A stretch of 64,000 bases of DNA from Thermopolyspora sp040678635 (lineage in GTDB: Bacteria > Actinomycetota > Actinomycetes > Streptosporangiales > Streptosporangiaceae), in assembly GCF_040678635.1 (NCBI RefSeq), contig NZ_JBFATZ010000019.1, positions 62,001 to 126,000 on the forward strand, in the 5' to 3' direction. The translations under genes were made by a program, and so were the position numbers. Shown here piece by piece: positions 33,993 to 42,412 of the stretch. Positions within the stretch are counted from its first letter, which is position 1. Every line of letters starts with the position of its first letter. Under the pieces are notes generated by a model. It saw nothing but the letters and a program-made list of their open reading frames with translations. It had not been told where the DNA came from and searched no databases.

Positions 33993-34799
33993 TCAGGGGA
34001 GGTCGAAGGGGAGTTTGATGCCGTCGAGGGCGTGGCCGCAGGGGCAGGTGCGGTCTTCGGGGAGGGACTCGACGACCTTGGCCACGAGGGTGCGCATGCG
34101 TTCGATGTTCGCGGCGAAGAAGGCGAAGACCTCCTCCTGGCTGACGCCCTCGCCTGCTTCCACGCCGGCGTCGTGGTCGGTGACGAGGGAGAGGGAGGTG
34201 TAGCAGAGGGCGAGTTCGCGGGCGAGGACGGCTTCGGGGTGGCCGGTCATGCCGACGATGGTCCAGCCGGCGGACGTGTACCAGCGGGATTCGGCTCGGG
34301 TGGAGAAGCGGGGGCCCTCGATGACGACCAAGGTGCCGCCGTCGACCGTGGGCCAGTCGTCGGCGCGGGCCACGGCGACCGCGGTGGCGCGGCCGGAGGG
34401 GCAGTAGGGGTCGGCGAAGGCGACGTGGACGGCACCGCCCTCCTCGTAGTAGGTCTGGACGCGGCCGGAGGTGCGGTCGACCAGTTGGTCGGGGATGACC
34501 AGGGTGCCGGGGCCGTGCTCGGGGCGGAGGGAGCCGACGGCGCTGGGGGCCAGGACTTGGCGCACGCCCAGGGATCTCAGGGCCCACAGGTTGGCTCGGT
34601 AGGGGATGCGGTGCGGAGGATAACGGTGGTCCTTGCCGTGGCGGGGGATGAAGGCCACGGAGCGGGAGCCGATCCGGCCCAGGGTGATGACGTCGCTGGG
34701 GGGACCGTAAGGAGTCTCGACCGTGATCTCCTCTGCTTCGTCGAGCAGGGAGTAGAAACCGGAGCCTCCGATGACGGCGATGTCTGCACGAGTGACCAT
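33993..34799 (-). CDS. mtnP: S-methyl-5'-thioadenosine phosphorylase
   Basis: 268 residues from ATG 34799; the longer frame upstream is not needed. MTAP/PNP-family motifs run in order: IAVIGGSGFYSLLDEAEE (phosphate-binding), VAFIPRHGKDHRYPPHRIPY, LAPSAVGSLRPEHGPGTLVI, VIEGPRFSTRAESRWY (base and ribose binding), GMTGHPEAVLARELALCY and SLVTDHDAGVEAGEGVS. It splits 5'-methylthioadenosine to adenine and methylthioribose-1-phosphate for methionine salvage. A C-terminal CPCGHALDG is an actinobacterial feature. Two DnaA-box sequences lie just upstream. Confidence 0.9.
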   Translation of the reverse strand: MVTRADIAVIGGSGFYSLLDEAEEITVETPYGPPSDVITLGRIGSRSVAFIPRHGKDHRYPPHRIPYRANLWALRSLGVRQVLAPSAVGSLRPEHGPGTLVIPDQLVDRTSGRVQTYYEEGGAVHVAFADPYCPSGRATAVAVARADDWPTVDGGTLVVIEGPRFSTRAESRWYTSAGWTIVGMTGHPEAVLARELALCYTSLSLVTDHDAGVEAGEGVSQEEVFAFFAANIERMRTLVAKVVESLPEDRTCPCGHALDGIKLPFDLP

Positions 34800-34850
34800 G
34801 GCGCCGACCTTAGCGCGTGGGGAAAGGAGGCTGGAGCGGGCGGCCGTGCC

Positions 34851-34890
34851 TGTGGATAACCCGCGCGGAGGGTTCACGGCCTGTGGATAA
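34851..34890. promoter_or_regulatory. Two DnaA-box sequences
   Basis: Two perfect copies of TGTGGATAA (reverse complement TTATCCACA) at 34851-34859 and 34882-34890, same orientation, 31 bp apart, about 50-90 bp upstream of the mtnP start. They match the consensus DnaA box. No dnaA, dnaN or origin-like AT-rich region is near, so this is at most a regulatory or DnaA-titration site. Confidence 0.4.
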
Positions 34891-35474
34891 AGAAGGACGG
34901 TGGCCTCGTCTGGCCGTGGCGCCCGGGTGCGGCCGACCTTGGGTGATGTACGGGGAGGCGTCGGTGAACATGACCGGCGGCTTCGTCTCAGGCCGTCGCA
35001 CGCCCAACTCCTGTGCTGCCTCCACACTCGGGCGGAACTTGCGAGGCGGAGGGCGGCCGGAGCGCCGGGGCCGAGAATGTCGATGTCTCGGTGCGTGTTC
35101 TCGACAAGGTGAGCGTTGCCACTCGGGGCGCTGCGGATCGGCGACCGATACCGCAGGCTGTCGTCGATGCTGTGGTGCGCGCCGCACCCGTACCTGGTGC
35201 GGCGACGTGCGGCGGCATGGCCGCCCACAGTCTCCGATGGCGCAGAACGAGGGGTCTGCGATTTAGCAGGTTTCGCGAGGTTCGGAGATCCGTACCAAGA
35301 TCCGGAAAGCGGCCAGAGCGAAGGTCGCCGACATCCCCAGTGTGCTACCCGGCAGGGGTAGACCAGGTCGGGCGAAGTTGGAGTCAGCAGCAGGCCCGGC
35401 TTCGGTGTTCCGTGGGCCGAACCAGGCCGTGCTGCCTATCTAGTGTCGAATGGCGGCCCCGCCAGGTGCCTATG
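34891..35474. other. Intergenic region without a recognised gene
   Basis: About 580 bp between mtnP and fmdB. Open frames exist on both strands but have no ribosome sites, family motifs or consistent codon use. No RNA gene was recognised. Confidence 0.4.
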
Positions 35475-35831
35475 TCAGGCGGCTGAGACCGTGGAGGAGG
35501 ACTTGCTGTCGGACTTGGCGCTGCTGGACGAGGTGTCCGAGGAGGAGGTCGAGGAGGTGCTCCCCGAGTCCTTGCTTCCGCCGGAGTCCTTGTTGCCGTT
35601 GCTTCCGTTCGACGAGCTCGTCGAGGACGAGGCCGACGTGGAGGACGAGCTGCTTGAGCGGCTGTCCGTACGGTAGAAGCCCGATCCCTTGAAGACGATG
35701 CCGACCGGCGAGAAGACCTTGCGCAGCCGCCCCTTGCAGCTCGGGCACTCGGTGAGCGAGGCGTCGGTGAACTTCTGGACGACCTCGAACTGCTCGGTGC
35801 AGGCGGTACAGGCGTACTGGTAGGTGGGCAC
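35475..35831 (-). CDS. FmdB family zinc ribbon protein with a Ser-rich tail
   Basis: 118 residues from ATG 35831. The N-terminal 45 residues are the FmdB/CxxC ribbon: MPTYQYACTACTEQFEVVQK with CxxC, then ECPSCKGRLRKVFSPVGIVF with the second CxxC and the typical IVFKGSGFY end. The rest is a low-complexity Ser/Thr/Asp/Lys tail, as common in actinobacterial FmdB proteins. Function unknown; the ribbon may bind RNA or protein. Its usual neighbour is the 5-FTHF cyclo-ligase gene, which is nearby. Confidence 0.9.
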   Translation of the reverse strand: MPTYQYACTACTEQFEVVQKFTDASLTECPSCKGRLRKVFSPVGIVFKGSGFYRTDSRSSSSSSTSASSSTSSSNGSNGNKDSGGSKDSGSTSSTSSSDTSSSSAKSDSKSSSTVSAA

Positions 35832-36224
35832 GCACTCCTCCTCTATGGCTCACACCGACTGGCACTCTAGCGGTGCGACTGCTAATGGTAAGGCTGGGAC
35901 TAGCATAAACGCCACTCGCGCGCGTTCTAATCCTGTTAACCATGGGCTATGTGAGAACGAGATCCGCGCGGTCGGGGTGGCGGCGGGAGATCGTCGAGGG
36001 CCGGGCGGCGCCGCTCGCCCCTGCTGCGACCGGGGGTGATGGGTCGGCTCGGGGCGGGGTCGGATACGGCCGGTCGGTGGCGATCCGCGGTGCGATGTGA
36101 CGCAAACCACACAATAGGGATGGCCCGGGTAGGATGTCCGGCGATCGTGCAAAAGATCTCGGGATGCCAGGCTTCACCAAGAAAGGCGCCGGCGCAGAGG
36201 GCACCCGGGGGACGGGGTGCGCGG
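35832..36224. other. Intergenic region
   Basis: 393 bp upstream of fmdB and downstream of the antiporter gene. An AT-richer stretch at about 35870-35960 likely holds the fmdB promoter. No further gene recognised. Confidence 0.4.
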
Positions 36225-37721
36225 TCACAACCCCTGCTCGCCGTACCAGCCCGCGAGCTTGCCTCGGCGGCTCACCGCGCGCAGGCGGCGCTCCGCCGTC
36301 TCGCGGCACGCGGCCGTCGTCACCACCAGCAGTTGATCGCCCGCCCGGATCCGGGTGGTCCGCTCGGGCACGAACGACCGGCCCTCGCGTACCACCATCG
36401 TGACCGCCGCGTCGCTGGGCAGCCGCAACTCGAAGATCTCCACGCCGTGCAGCAGGGAGCCGGGTGGCACGCTGACCTGCAACAGGTCGGCCTTGAGCTC
36501 CTCCAGGGGGGCCGCCTCCACGTCCAGGTCCCGGGCCTCGCCGGGCGCGCCGACCTTGAGCAGCCAGGCCACGAACGGCAGCGTCGGCCCCTGTAGCAGC
36601 GTGAAGACGATCACGATGACGAAGACCTCGTTGAAGATCGTCTTCGCGCCGGATACGCCGGACGCCCACGGGATGGTGGCGAGCACGATGGGGACCGCGC
36701 CGCGCAGACCGGCCCAGGACAGGAAGATCTGTTCTCGCCAGGGGATGCGATCGATCCGTAGAGCCCGGGACACCAGCGACGACGCCACCACCGAGATCGG
36801 GCGGGCGAGCAAAATCAGTGCGAAACCGGCGAGCAGGCCAGGGATCACCGAGGAGGACAATTCCGAAGGATTGGCCAGCATGCCCAGCATCACGAAAAGT
36901 CCGATCTGGGCCAGCCAGGCCGCACCCTCGGCGAAACTGCGCGTCGCCGCCCGGTGCGGCAGCCGTGCGTTGCCGAGGACGAGGCCGGCCAGGTACACGG
37001 CGAGGAAGCCGCTCCCGTGCACCAGCACCGCCCCGCTGTACGCGGCCAGCGCGACGGCGAAAACGGCGAGCGGATACAGACCGGACGCCGGCAGCGCGAC
37101 CCGCCGCAGCGCGTACGCGGCGAGCGGCCCCACCGCCAGCCCGACCGCCGCGCCGATCACCAGCTCCAGGACCACGTCCAGGACGATGTTTCCCACGCCG
37201 GGCATCCGCGCGCCCCCGGCGCTCAGCGCCATCACGATGATCACGGCGGGCGCGTCGTTGAAGCCGGACTCGGCCTCCAGGATGCCCGCGAGCCGCGGCG
37301 GCAGCGGCAACCGCCGCAGCACCGAGAAGACGGCCGCCGCGTCGGTCGATGCCAGCACCGCTCCGAGCAGCAGCGCCGACCGCAGGTCCATGCCGAGCGG
37401 CATCATCGCGCACGCGGCCAGCACGATGATGCTCACCCCGACGCCGACCGTCGCGAGCACCGTGGCCACCGGTACGGCCGGCCGCACATGGTGCCAACTG
37501 GTCGTCAGACCACCCTCGGCCAGGATGACCGCCAGGGCGATCAGCCCGATCTCCCGCGCGAGAAAGGCGTCGTCGAAGTGGATGCCGAGCCCGTTCTCGC
37601 CCAGAAGCAGCCCGATCCCCAGATAGATCAGCAGGCTGGGCAGACCGGTCCGGTGCGCGACCCGCACGGAGATGATCGCGGCGATGACCACGACGGACCC
37701 GAGGAGCAGCCAGATGTCCAT
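36225..37721 (-). CDS. CPA1 cation/proton antiporter with TrkA-C domain (NhaP2/CvrA-like)
   Basis: 498 residues from ATG 37721. About 12 membrane segments span residues 1-390, beginning IWLLLGSVVVIAAIISVRVA, with the CPA1 core motif ESGFNDAPAVIIVMALSAGG and LRGAVPIVLATIPWA. The cytoplasmic C-terminus (about 410-490) is a TrkA-C/RCK-C domain (VSVPPGSLLHGVEIFELRLP, VVREGRSFVPERTTRIRAGD, LLVVTT). This matches potassium/proton antiporters of the NhaP2/CvrA group, for K+ and pH homeostasis. Monocistronic; divergent arrangement with the next genes is not seen. Confidence 0.9.
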   Translation of the reverse strand: MDIWLLLGSVVVIAAIISVRVAHRTGLPSLLIYLGIGLLLGENGLGIHFDDAFLAREIGLIALAVILAEGGLTTSWHHVRPAVPVATVLATVGVGVSIIVLAACAMMPLGMDLRSALLLGAVLASTDAAAVFSVLRRLPLPPRLAGILEAESGFNDAPAVIIVMALSAGGARMPGVGNIVLDVVLELVIGAAVGLAVGPLAAYALRRVALPASGLYPLAVFAVALAAYSGAVLVHGSGFLAVYLAGLVLGNARLPHRAATRSFAEGAAWLAQIGLFVMLGMLANPSELSSSVIPGLLAGFALILLARPISVVASSLVSRALRIDRIPWREQIFLSWAGLRGAVPIVLATIPWASGVSGAKTIFNEVFVIVIVFTLLQGPTLPFVAWLLKVGAPGEARDLDVEAAPLEELKADLLQVSVPPGSLLHGVEIFELRLPSDAAVTMVVREGRSFVPERTTRIRAGDQLLVVTTAACRETAERRLRAVSRRGKLAGWYGEQGL

Positions 37722-37779
37722 CTCCAGCGTGCCCCCTTTCGGTCCTCAAAGGTCATTCTGTCGCATTCACGTCCCTCCT

Positions 37780-38361
37780 TTAGCGTTGGGCAGCGGCAGC
37801 CCCGACCGTGACGATCCCCGAGGGCAGGGCCGCGTACCGAACCGCACGATCGTGCGGCTCGGCCGGCACCCCGTCGATCAGCTCCCCCTCGTGCAGCAAC
37901 GCGACCGTCGGCACGTTCGGCCCCACCCGCGCGAGCGCCCGGTCGTACGAACCGCCGCCCCTGCCCAGCCGTACCCCCGTGGTCCGATCGACGGCGAGCG
38001 CGGGCACGATGACCAGCGCCGCCGTGCGGATCGCGTCCACCCCGCGCCGCGTATCCACCGGTTCGAGCAGTCCGTGCCGGCCGGGCGCGAGCGTGTCCGG
38101 CCCGTCGTACACCGCCCAATCCAGATCGTTGTCCGGCCGCAGCACCGGCAGCATCACCGTCGCCCCGTGCTTCCACAGCGCGAACACCAGCCCATGCGTG
38201 GCGGGCTCGTTCCCTGTGGACCAGTAACACGCCACCAGACCGGCCATTTGCACCCATGGCCGTTCAAGCAGCGACTCCCTGATCGCGATGGCGGCGCCCT
38301 GCGGGTCGGCGACTGTGGCCCGCCTCTCAAGGATCTCCCGCCTCAGCTCCCGCTTTTCCAC
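37780..38361 (-). CDS. 5-formyltetrahydrofolate cyclo-ligase
   Basis: 193 residues from GTG 38361, chosen because ATGGAGGT just upstream supplies a GGAGG ribosome site at 5-base spacing (ATG 38373 is an alternative). Family motifs: KRELRREILERRATV, VACYWSTGNEPATHGLV, MLPVLRPDNDLDW and VPALAVDRTTGVRLGRGGG (ATP site GxRLGxGGGYYD, here SYD). It converts 5-formyl-THF to 5,10-methenyl-THF. It is divergent from galU with only 24 bp between the chosen starts, so each promoter overlaps the other gene's 5' end. Confidence 0.9.
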   Translation of the reverse strand: MEKRELRREILERRATVADPQGAAIAIRESLLERPWVQMAGLVACYWSTGNEPATHGLVFALWKHGATVMLPVLRPDNDLDWAVYDGPDTLAPGRHGLLEPVDTRRGVDAIRTAALVIVPALAVDRTTGVRLGRGGGSYDRALARVGPNVPTVALLHEGELIDGVPAEPHDRAVRYAALPSGIVTVGAAAAQR

Positions 38362-38373
38362 GAATACCTCCAT

Positions 38374-38379
38374 TAAAGT
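38374..38379 (+). promoter_or_regulatory. galU -10 element, leaderless start
   Basis: TAAAGT fits the TANNNT -10 consensus and ends 6 bases before ATG 38386. With no ribosome site in front of galU, this spacing is typical of a leaderless actinobacterial transcript starting at the A of ATG. No clear -35 is visible, which is usual for such promoters. Confidence 0.5.
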
Positions 38380-38385
38380 CGGTGC

Positions 38386-39297
38386 ATGGCTGACTTCGAC
38401 CCTGTGACGAAAGCTGTCGTCCCGGCGGCGGGTCTCGGAACCCGGTTCCTGCCCGCCACCAAGGCCACCCCGAAGGAGATGCTGCCCATCGTCGATAAGC
38501 CGGCCATTCAGTATGTCGTTGAAGAGGCGGTGGACGCCGGTCTGCTCGACGTGCTGTTGGTCACCGGCCGTAACAAGCGCTCCATTGAGGACCATTTCGA
38601 CCGAGCGTACGAGTTGGAGGAGGCCCTCGCGGCGAAGGGGGACGAGGAACGGCTCTCGCAGGTGTTGGAGACCGCCGATCTCGCGACCTTGCATTATGTA
38701 CGGCAGGGCGAGCCCAAGGGCCTGGGCCACGCCGTCCTGTGCGCCAAGCAGCACGTGGGCGACAACCCGTTCGCCTGCCTGCTCGGCGACGACCTGATCG
38801 ACCCGCGTGACCCGCTGCTCAAGCGCATGATCGAGGTGCGCGACCGGTACGGCGGCAGCGTCGTGGCGCTGATGGAGGTCCCCGCCGACCACGTCTCCAT
38901 GTACGGCTGCGCCGCCATCACCCCCACCGAGGAGGACGACGTCGTGCGCGTCACCGACCTGGTGGAGAAGCCCCGCCGGGAGGACGCCCCCTCCAACTGG
39001 GCCGTCATCGGCCGCTACGTCATCGACCCGGCCGTGTTCGAGGTGCTGGAGAACACCGAGCCGGGCCGCGGTGGCGAGATCCAGCTCACCGACGCGCTGC
39101 TCACGCTCGCCAAGCGGGACAGCGGCGAGGGCGGTCCCGTGCACGGGGTCCTGTTCCGGGGGCGGCGCTACGACACGGGGAACAAGTTCGACTATCTGCG
39201 CACCGTGGTGCAGTTCGCCGCGGAACGGGAGGACCTCGCCGGGGAGTTCATCCCTTGGCTCCGGGAGTTCCTCAACGAGAACGAAAAGTCTGGATGA
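38386..39297 (+). CDS. galU: UTP--glucose-1-phosphate uridylyltransferase
   Basis: 303 residues. Nucleotidyltransferase motifs: VVPAAGLGTRFLPATKATPK (NTP-binding), EMLPIVDKPAIQYVVEEAV, HYVRQGEPKGLGHAVLCAK, FACLLGDDLIDP (metal-binding Asp) and VVEK-like DLVEKPRREDAPS, with GKFDYL-type GNKFDYLRTVVQFA at the end. It makes UDP-glucose for cell envelope polymers and trehalose. It is followed 39 bp later by moeA, probably in one transcript, as is common in actinomycetes. No ribosome site precedes ATG 38386. Confidence 0.95.
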   Translation: MADFDPVTKAVVPAAGLGTRFLPATKATPKEMLPIVDKPAIQYVVEEAVDAGLLDVLLVTGRNKRSIEDHFDRAYELEEALAAKGDEERLSQVLETADLATLHYVRQGEPKGLGHAVLCAKQHVGDNPFACLLGDDLIDPRDPLLKRMIEVRDRYGGSVVALMEVPADHVSMYGCAAITPTEEDDVVRVTDLVEKPRREDAPSNWAVIGRYVIDPAVFEVLENTEPGRGGEIQLTDALLTLAKRDSGEGGPVHGVLFRGRRYDTGNKFDYLRTVVQFAAEREDLAGEFIPWLREFLNENEKSG

Positions 39298-39335
39298 AAA
39301 GTGCACAACATCCCTGACGTCAGGACCATGACGTC

Positions 39336-40538
39336 ATGCTGAAATCCGTCGACCGGCACCTGGCCGAGATCCTCTCCACCGTGCGCGCCCCCGCTCCGCT
39401 GGAGCTCGATCTCGACCAGGCGCTCGGCACCACCCTCGCCGAGAACGTCGCCTCGCCGGTGGCGCTGCCGCCGTTCGACAACTCGGCCATGGACGGCTAT
39501 GCCGTACGGACGCAGGACGTCGCCGGCGCGTCCGAGGCACGGCCGGTCACGCTGCCGGTGATGGACGACGTGGCGGCCGGGGACGGTGCCACGTACGCGG
39601 TGGGCCGCGGCATGACCGCCCGGATCATGACCGGGGCCCCGATGCCCGGCGGGGCCGACGCGGTCGTGCCGGTGGAGTGGACCGACGGCGGCAAGGTGCG
39701 GGTGGAGATCCGCCGCGCGCCCGAGGTGGGCTACGCGATCCGGCGGTCGGGGGAGGACGTGCGCCCCGGCCAGGTGGTCGTGCCCGCCGGGACGCGGATC
39801 GGGCCCGCGCAGCTCGGCATCCTCGCCGGGGTGGGGCGTCGGCGGGTGCGGGTGGTGCCGCGTCCGCGGGTGGTCGTGATGTCCACCGGGTCGGAGCTGG
39901 TGCCGCCGGGGTCGCCGCTCACGCCGGGCAAGATCTACGAGTCCAACAGCTACATGCTGGTGGGCGCGGTCCGTGAGGCGGGCGCCGAGGCGTTCCGCGC
40001 CGAGGCGGTGACCGACGATCCGGCCGAGTTCCTGGAGCGGCTGGAGGCCCAGCTCGTGCGGGCGGACGTCGTGATCACCAGCGGTGGGGTGTCGATGGGC
40101 GCGTACGAGCCGGTCAAGGAGGCGCTGACGCCGATCGGCACGGTGCGCTTCGAGAAGGTCGCCATGCAACCCGGCATGCCGCAGGGCTTCGGCGTCGTCG
40201 GGGAGGACAAGGTCCCGATCTTCTGCCTGCCGGGCAACCCCGTGTCGTCGTTCGTGTCCTTCATCATTTTCGTACGGCCCGCCCTGATGAAGATGCGCGG
40301 CCTGCCGTCCGGACCGCCCGAAACGGTGGAGGCCACCACGGACCGGGCGTTGCGCTCGCCCAAGGGCAAAACGTCGTATCTGCGCGGGGTGCTGTCGCCC
40401 GCGGGCGTCGTCTCGCCGGTGCACGGGCAGGGCTCGCACCAGCTCGGCGCGCTCGCCGCCGCCGACGCGCTGATCGTGGTCCCCGAGGACGTCACCGAGG
40501 TCCCCGCCGGCTCGACCGTGCGGGTCATCCCGTTGTGA
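39336..40538 (+). CDS. moeA: Molybdopterin molybdenumtransferase
   Basis: 400 residues. MoeA/gephyrin E-domain motifs: VALPPFDNSAMDGYAVRTQD, ARIMTGAPMPGGADAVVPVE, VVMSTGSELVPPGSPL and KIYESNSYMLVGAV in the MoCF-binding domain, VITSGGVSMGAYE, and IFCLPGNPVSSFVSF. The C-terminal domain IV is complete. It inserts molybdate into adenylylated molybdopterin. It heads a cofactor cluster with moaC and mog downstream in the same direction. Confidence 0.95.
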   Translation: MLKSVDRHLAEILSTVRAPAPLELDLDQALGTTLAENVASPVALPPFDNSAMDGYAVRTQDVAGASEARPVTLPVMDDVAAGDGATYAVGRGMTARIMTGAPMPGGADAVVPVEWTDGGKVRVEIRRAPEVGYAIRRSGEDVRPGQVVVPAGTRIGPAQLGILAGVGRRRVRVVPRPRVVVMSTGSELVPPGSPLTPGKIYESNSYMLVGAVREAGAEAFRAEAVTDDPAEFLERLEAQLVRADVVITSGGVSMGAYEPVKEALTPIGTVRFEKVAMQPGMPQGFGVVGEDKVPIFCLPGNPVSSFVSFIIFVRPALMKMRGLPSGPPETVEATTDRALRSPKGKTSYLRGVLSPAGVVSPVHGQGSHQLGALAAADALIVVPEDVTEVPAGSTVRVIPL

Positions 40539-40608
40539 GCTGGACGTACGATCTGGAGGAGTTCGTACGGCAAGCGGTTGCCTGGAGAAGGCCCGTCAGG
40601 AGGGCGAT

Positions 40609-41118
40609 GTGAGCCGGTTGACCCATATCGACGAGACCGGTGCGGCCCGCATGGTCGACGTGTCGGCCAAGGACGTCAGCGTCCGTACGGCTCGCGCGAC
40701 CGGCCGGGTGCTGCTGTCGCCGGAGGCCGTGGCGGTGCTGCGGGCCGGGGAGGTGCCGAAGGGCGACGCGCTGGGGGTGGCGCGCATCGCCGGCATCCAG
40801 GGGGCCAAGCGCACGCCCGACCTGATCCCGTTGTGTCATCCGATCGCGTTGCACGGGGTCAAGATCGAGTTGGAGGTCGTGGACGAGGGCGTGGAGATCG
40901 CCGCCCGGGTGAAGACGGCCGACCGCACGGGCGTGGAGATGGAGGCGCTGACGGCGGTGTCGGTGGCCGGGCTGGCGCTGATCGACATGATCAAGGCCGT
41001 GGACCCGGGGGCCGTGATCACGGACGTGCGGGTGGAGGAGAAGACCGGGGGCAAGACCGGCGTGTGGACGCGTGCGGACGCCGCCGAGCGCGGCGGTAGG
41101 GCGGGGGCGTCGTCGTGA
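40609..41118 (+). CDS. moaC: Cyclic pyranopterin monophosphate synthase
   Basis: 169 residues from GTG 40609. MoaC motifs: LTHIDETGAARMVDVSAKD, GDALGVARIAGIQGAKRTPD, LIPLCHPIALHGVKIE and the active-site DRTGVEMEALTAVSVAGLAL with IDMIKAVD. It converts 3',8-cyclo-GTP to cPMP in molybdopterin synthesis; no MoaA partner is in the window. The C-terminus has a short extension (TRADAAERGG). Its stop overlaps the mog start (GTGA). Confidence 0.95.
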   Translation: MSRLTHIDETGAARMVDVSAKDVSVRTARATGRVLLSPEAVAVLRAGEVPKGDALGVARIAGIQGAKRTPDLIPLCHPIALHGVKIELEVVDEGVEIAARVKTADRTGVEMEALTAVSVAGLALIDMIKAVDPGAVITDVRVEEKTGGKTGVWTRADAAERGGRAGASS

Positions 41119-41624
41119 GGGTGCTGGTCATCACGGCCTCAAACCGCGCAGCCGCCGGGATTTATCCCGATAAATCGGGGCAACTGCTGGCGGCGCTGCT
41201 GCAGGAGGCCGGCTGCGAGGACGTGGACGGCCCACAGGTCGTCCCCGACGGCGACCCGGTCGAGAAGGCCCTGCGCGACGGCATCGCCGCCGGATACGAC
41301 GCGATCGTCACCACCGGCGGCACCGGCCTCACCCCGACCGACCTCACCCCCGAGATGACCCGGCGCGTCATCGACCGCGAGATCCCCGGCATCGCTGAGG
41401 CGATCCGCCAGGTGAACCGGGAGAAGGTCCCCACGTCCATCCTGTCGCGCGGCCTGGCCGGCGTGGCGGGCCGCACGCTCATCGTGAATCTGCCCGGATC
41501 GTCCGGCGGGGTCCGGGACGGCATGGCCGTACTCGCGCCCATCCTGCGCCACGCGATCGACCAGATCCACGGCGGCGACCACCCTCGGCCCGGCGTAGCG
41601 GATCACCGGTCACACAAGGGATGA
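41115..41624 (+). CDS. mog: Molybdopterin adenylyltransferase (MogA/MoaB)
   Basis: 169 residues from GTG 41115, overlapping moaC by 4 bases. MoCF_biosynth motifs: VLVITASNRAAAGIYPDKSG, DAIVTTGGTGLTPTDLTPEM, then EIPGIAEAIRQVNREKVPTS and LIVNLPGSSGGVRDGMAVL. It adenylylates molybdopterin before MoeA acts. With moeA and moaC it forms the core of Moco synthesis here. Confidence 0.9.
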   Translation: MRVLVITASNRAAAGIYPDKSGQLLAALLQEAGCEDVDGPQVVPDGDPVEKALRDGIAAGYDAIVTTGGTGLTPTDLTPEMTRRVIDREIPGIAEAIRQVNREKVPTSILSRGLAGVAGRTLIVNLPGSSGGVRDGMAVLAPILRHAIDQIHGGDHPRPGVADHRSHKG

Positions 41625-41631
41625 TTGACAA

Positions 41632-42261
41632 GTGGATCGACTTCGCGGCTGGCCGGTGACCCTGACGGAAGGGCCGGTCGGCCTACGGCCACTGCGCCTG
41701 CGAGACGTGCGCGTCTGGCGCGAGACGCGGCTGCGCAACGCCGACTGGCTGCGCCCCTGGGAGCCCACCAACCCCGAGACGCCGCTCTACCGCACCGGCC
41801 TGGGGCCGTACATCTCGATGGTCGGCACGCTGCGCCGCGAGTCGCGGCAGGGGCTCGCGATGCCCTGGGTGATGACGTACGAAGGACGCTTCGCCGGGCA
41901 GTTGACCATCGGCGCGATCACCTGGGGAGCGGCGCGCTCCGCCCAGGTCGGCTACTGGGTGGACTCGGCGCTCGCCGGCCGCGGCATCACCCCGACCGCC
42001 CTGGCCATGGCCGTGGACCACTGTTTCTTTACCACCGGACTACATCGCCTGGAGGCCAACATCCGGCCGGAGAATCAGGCCAGCCGTAGGGTGGTGGAGA
42101 AGCTCGGATTCCGTGAGGAGGGCGTACGCCGACGTCAGCTGCACATCGACGGAGCCTGGCGGGACCACGTCTGCTACGCGCTGACGCTGGAGGACGTCCC
42201 GCACGGGCTCTTGGCGCAATGGCGGCGCAGCCGGGAGGCGACGGCACGCGACGGCTCTTAG
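41632..42261 (+). CDS. GNAT acetyltransferase, RimJ-like
   Basis: 209 residues from GTG 41632, seven bases after mog; an internal GTG at 41656 also fits. The RimJ/RimL-type pattern is clear: VGLRPLRLRDVRVWRETRLR, QLTIGAITWGAARSAQVGYW, then the acetyl-CoA loop ALAGRGITPTALAMAVDHCF, HRLEANIRPENQASRRVVEK and LGFREEGVRRRQLHIDGAWR. It probably acetylates a protein N-terminus or a small amine. It commonly follows the Moco genes in actinomycetes and is likely co-transcribed. Confidence 0.85.
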   Translation: MDRLRGWPVTLTEGPVGLRPLRLRDVRVWRETRLRNADWLRPWEPTNPETPLYRTGLGPYISMVGTLRRESRQGLAMPWVMTYEGRFAGQLTIGAITWGAARSAQVGYWVDSALAGRGITPTALAMAVDHCFFTTGLHRLEANIRPENQASRRVVEKLGFREEGVRRRQLHIDGAWRDHVCYALTLEDVPHGLLAQWRRSREATARDGS

Positions 42262-42412
42262 ATGGCCATCACGTGAACAGGTTTGACGATCTCGCGACAC
42301 ACCGCATCGAATACTCGTCAACCAGTGACACGCGGTCTTACGGTGCGTGACGTGAGCACATCGGCAACGGCAAAGGTCCCCAGATGTGTTCACGCTGCCC
42401 GGAGGTGGCCTC

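Noticed and set aside
34851..34890. Chromosomal replication origin
   Set aside because: Only two DnaA boxes, with no AT-rich unwinding region and no dnaA, dnaN or parAB neighbours.
34817..35266. Plus-strand ORFs in the mtnP-fmdB gap
   Set aside because: Arg/Gly-rich without a ribosome site or recognisable motif, and they overlap mtnP upstream sequence.
35443..35676. Acidic Leu/Glu-rich ORF on the plus strand
   Set aside because: It is the antisense shadow of the Ser-rich tail of the FmdB gene.
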